A DNA stretch of 64,000 nt from Rhinopithecus roxellana (taxonomy: Eukaryota; Chordata; Mammalia; Primates; Cercopithecidae), in assembly GCF_007565055.1 (NCBI RefSeq), contig NC_044560.1, positions 87,301,295-87,365,294 of the forward strand. The letters are read 5' to 3'. Positions within the stretch are counted from its first letter, which is position 1. Each line of letters begins with the position of its first letter. The notes under the pieces were generated by a model, which was given only the letters and a program-made list of their open reading frames with translations, was not told where the DNA came from and made no database searches. Below, piece after piece: positions 63,622 through 64,000 of the stretch. The translations under genes and the position numbers were made by a program.

Positions 63622-63936
63622 GTTTTTTTTGTTTTTTTGTTTTTGTTTTTGTTTTTGAGATGGAGTCTCGCTCTGTAGCCCAGACTGGAGTGCAGTGGCA
63701 TGATCTCAGCTCACTGCAAGCTCCGCCTCCCGGGTCCAAGCCATTCTCCTGCTTCAACCTCCCAAGTAGCTGGGAATACAGGCGCCCGCCACCACGCCCG
63801 GCTAATTTTTTGTATTTTTAGTAGAGACAGGGTTTCACTGTCTTAGCCAGGATGGTCTCGATCTACTGACCTCGTGATCCGCCTGCCTCAGCCTCCCAAA
63901 GTGCAGGGATTACAGGCGTGAGCCACCACGCCCGGC
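63622..63936 (-). mobile_element. AluY/S in the Tigger fossil
   Basis: Inverted copy; AGGGACAG occurs on both sides as target duplication. Confidence 0.87.
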
Positions 63937-64000
63937 CCTGAGGGACAGTTTTAATGGGGATTTAACAATAAACAGAACAGACACAAATCCTTGCCCCCAT

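Larger units (their letters stand above)
63010..63960. mobile_element. MER2/Tigger DNA transposon fossil split by two Alus
   Basis: AATTGCATCTGTACTGAACA, AGATGATTTAAAGTATACAG and AGGACTTGAGGATCCTCAGA are MER2-type blocks; the end CCAATCCCTTGAGAATACCA leads into the terminal repeat. Confidence 0.75.

Overview
This is nuclear DNA of a primate, most likely an Old World monkey such as a macaque or baboon, from the region matching human chromosome 1p34.3. Alu and L1 fossils fill most of the non-coding space. At least a dozen AluY copies share changes I associate with cercopithecoid AluY lineages (left-arm CACCTCGCCCGGCTAG, head CAGGCTTGAGCC). Three protein genes are present in the order THRAP3(+), SH3D21(+), EVA1B(-), with ordinary vertebrate splicing. 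I see no bacterial, phage, plasmid or CRISPR feature, no rRNA or tRNA gene, and no novel gene system.

Positions 1-44820: 3' part of THRAP3. The first 20.87 kb is intron 1, dense in Alus, with an Alu-riddled L1 at about 12.3-15 kb; the 5' non-coding exon(s) lie upstream of the window. Ten coding exons between 20903 and 43492 join in frame to a complete 955-codon protein (RS-rich splicing and mRNA-stability regulator). Intron 3 uses a GC donor and exon 10 has a NAGNAG acceptor. The 3' UTR ends near 44820 at a double AATAAA followed by a GT repeat.

Positions 45888-59218: SH3D21, sixteen coding exons and 807 codons: three SH3 domains, a long Pro/Lys/Glu low-complexity region with a coding 36-bp minisatellite, and a C-terminal coiled coil. 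Most introns are under 1.1 kb, but intron 10 is 8 kb and packed with Alus, an antisense L1 and an unusual inverted Alu duplication.

Positions 60386-61134 (minus): EVA1B, two coding exons, 167 codons, a small single-pass membrane protein, with a probable non-coding first exon in a CpG island at 61.56-61.9 kb. SH3D21 and EVA1B converge; their stop codons are 1.17 kb apart and the gap holds a second CpG-rich block. The last 2 kb is intergenic with MIR and Tigger/MER2 fossils.

The three genes are not known to act together; their closeness is ordinary gene clustering. All coordinates were read by eye. Exon borders are exact because reading frame and splice consensus agree; repeat borders may be off by several bases, and repeat family names are from memory.
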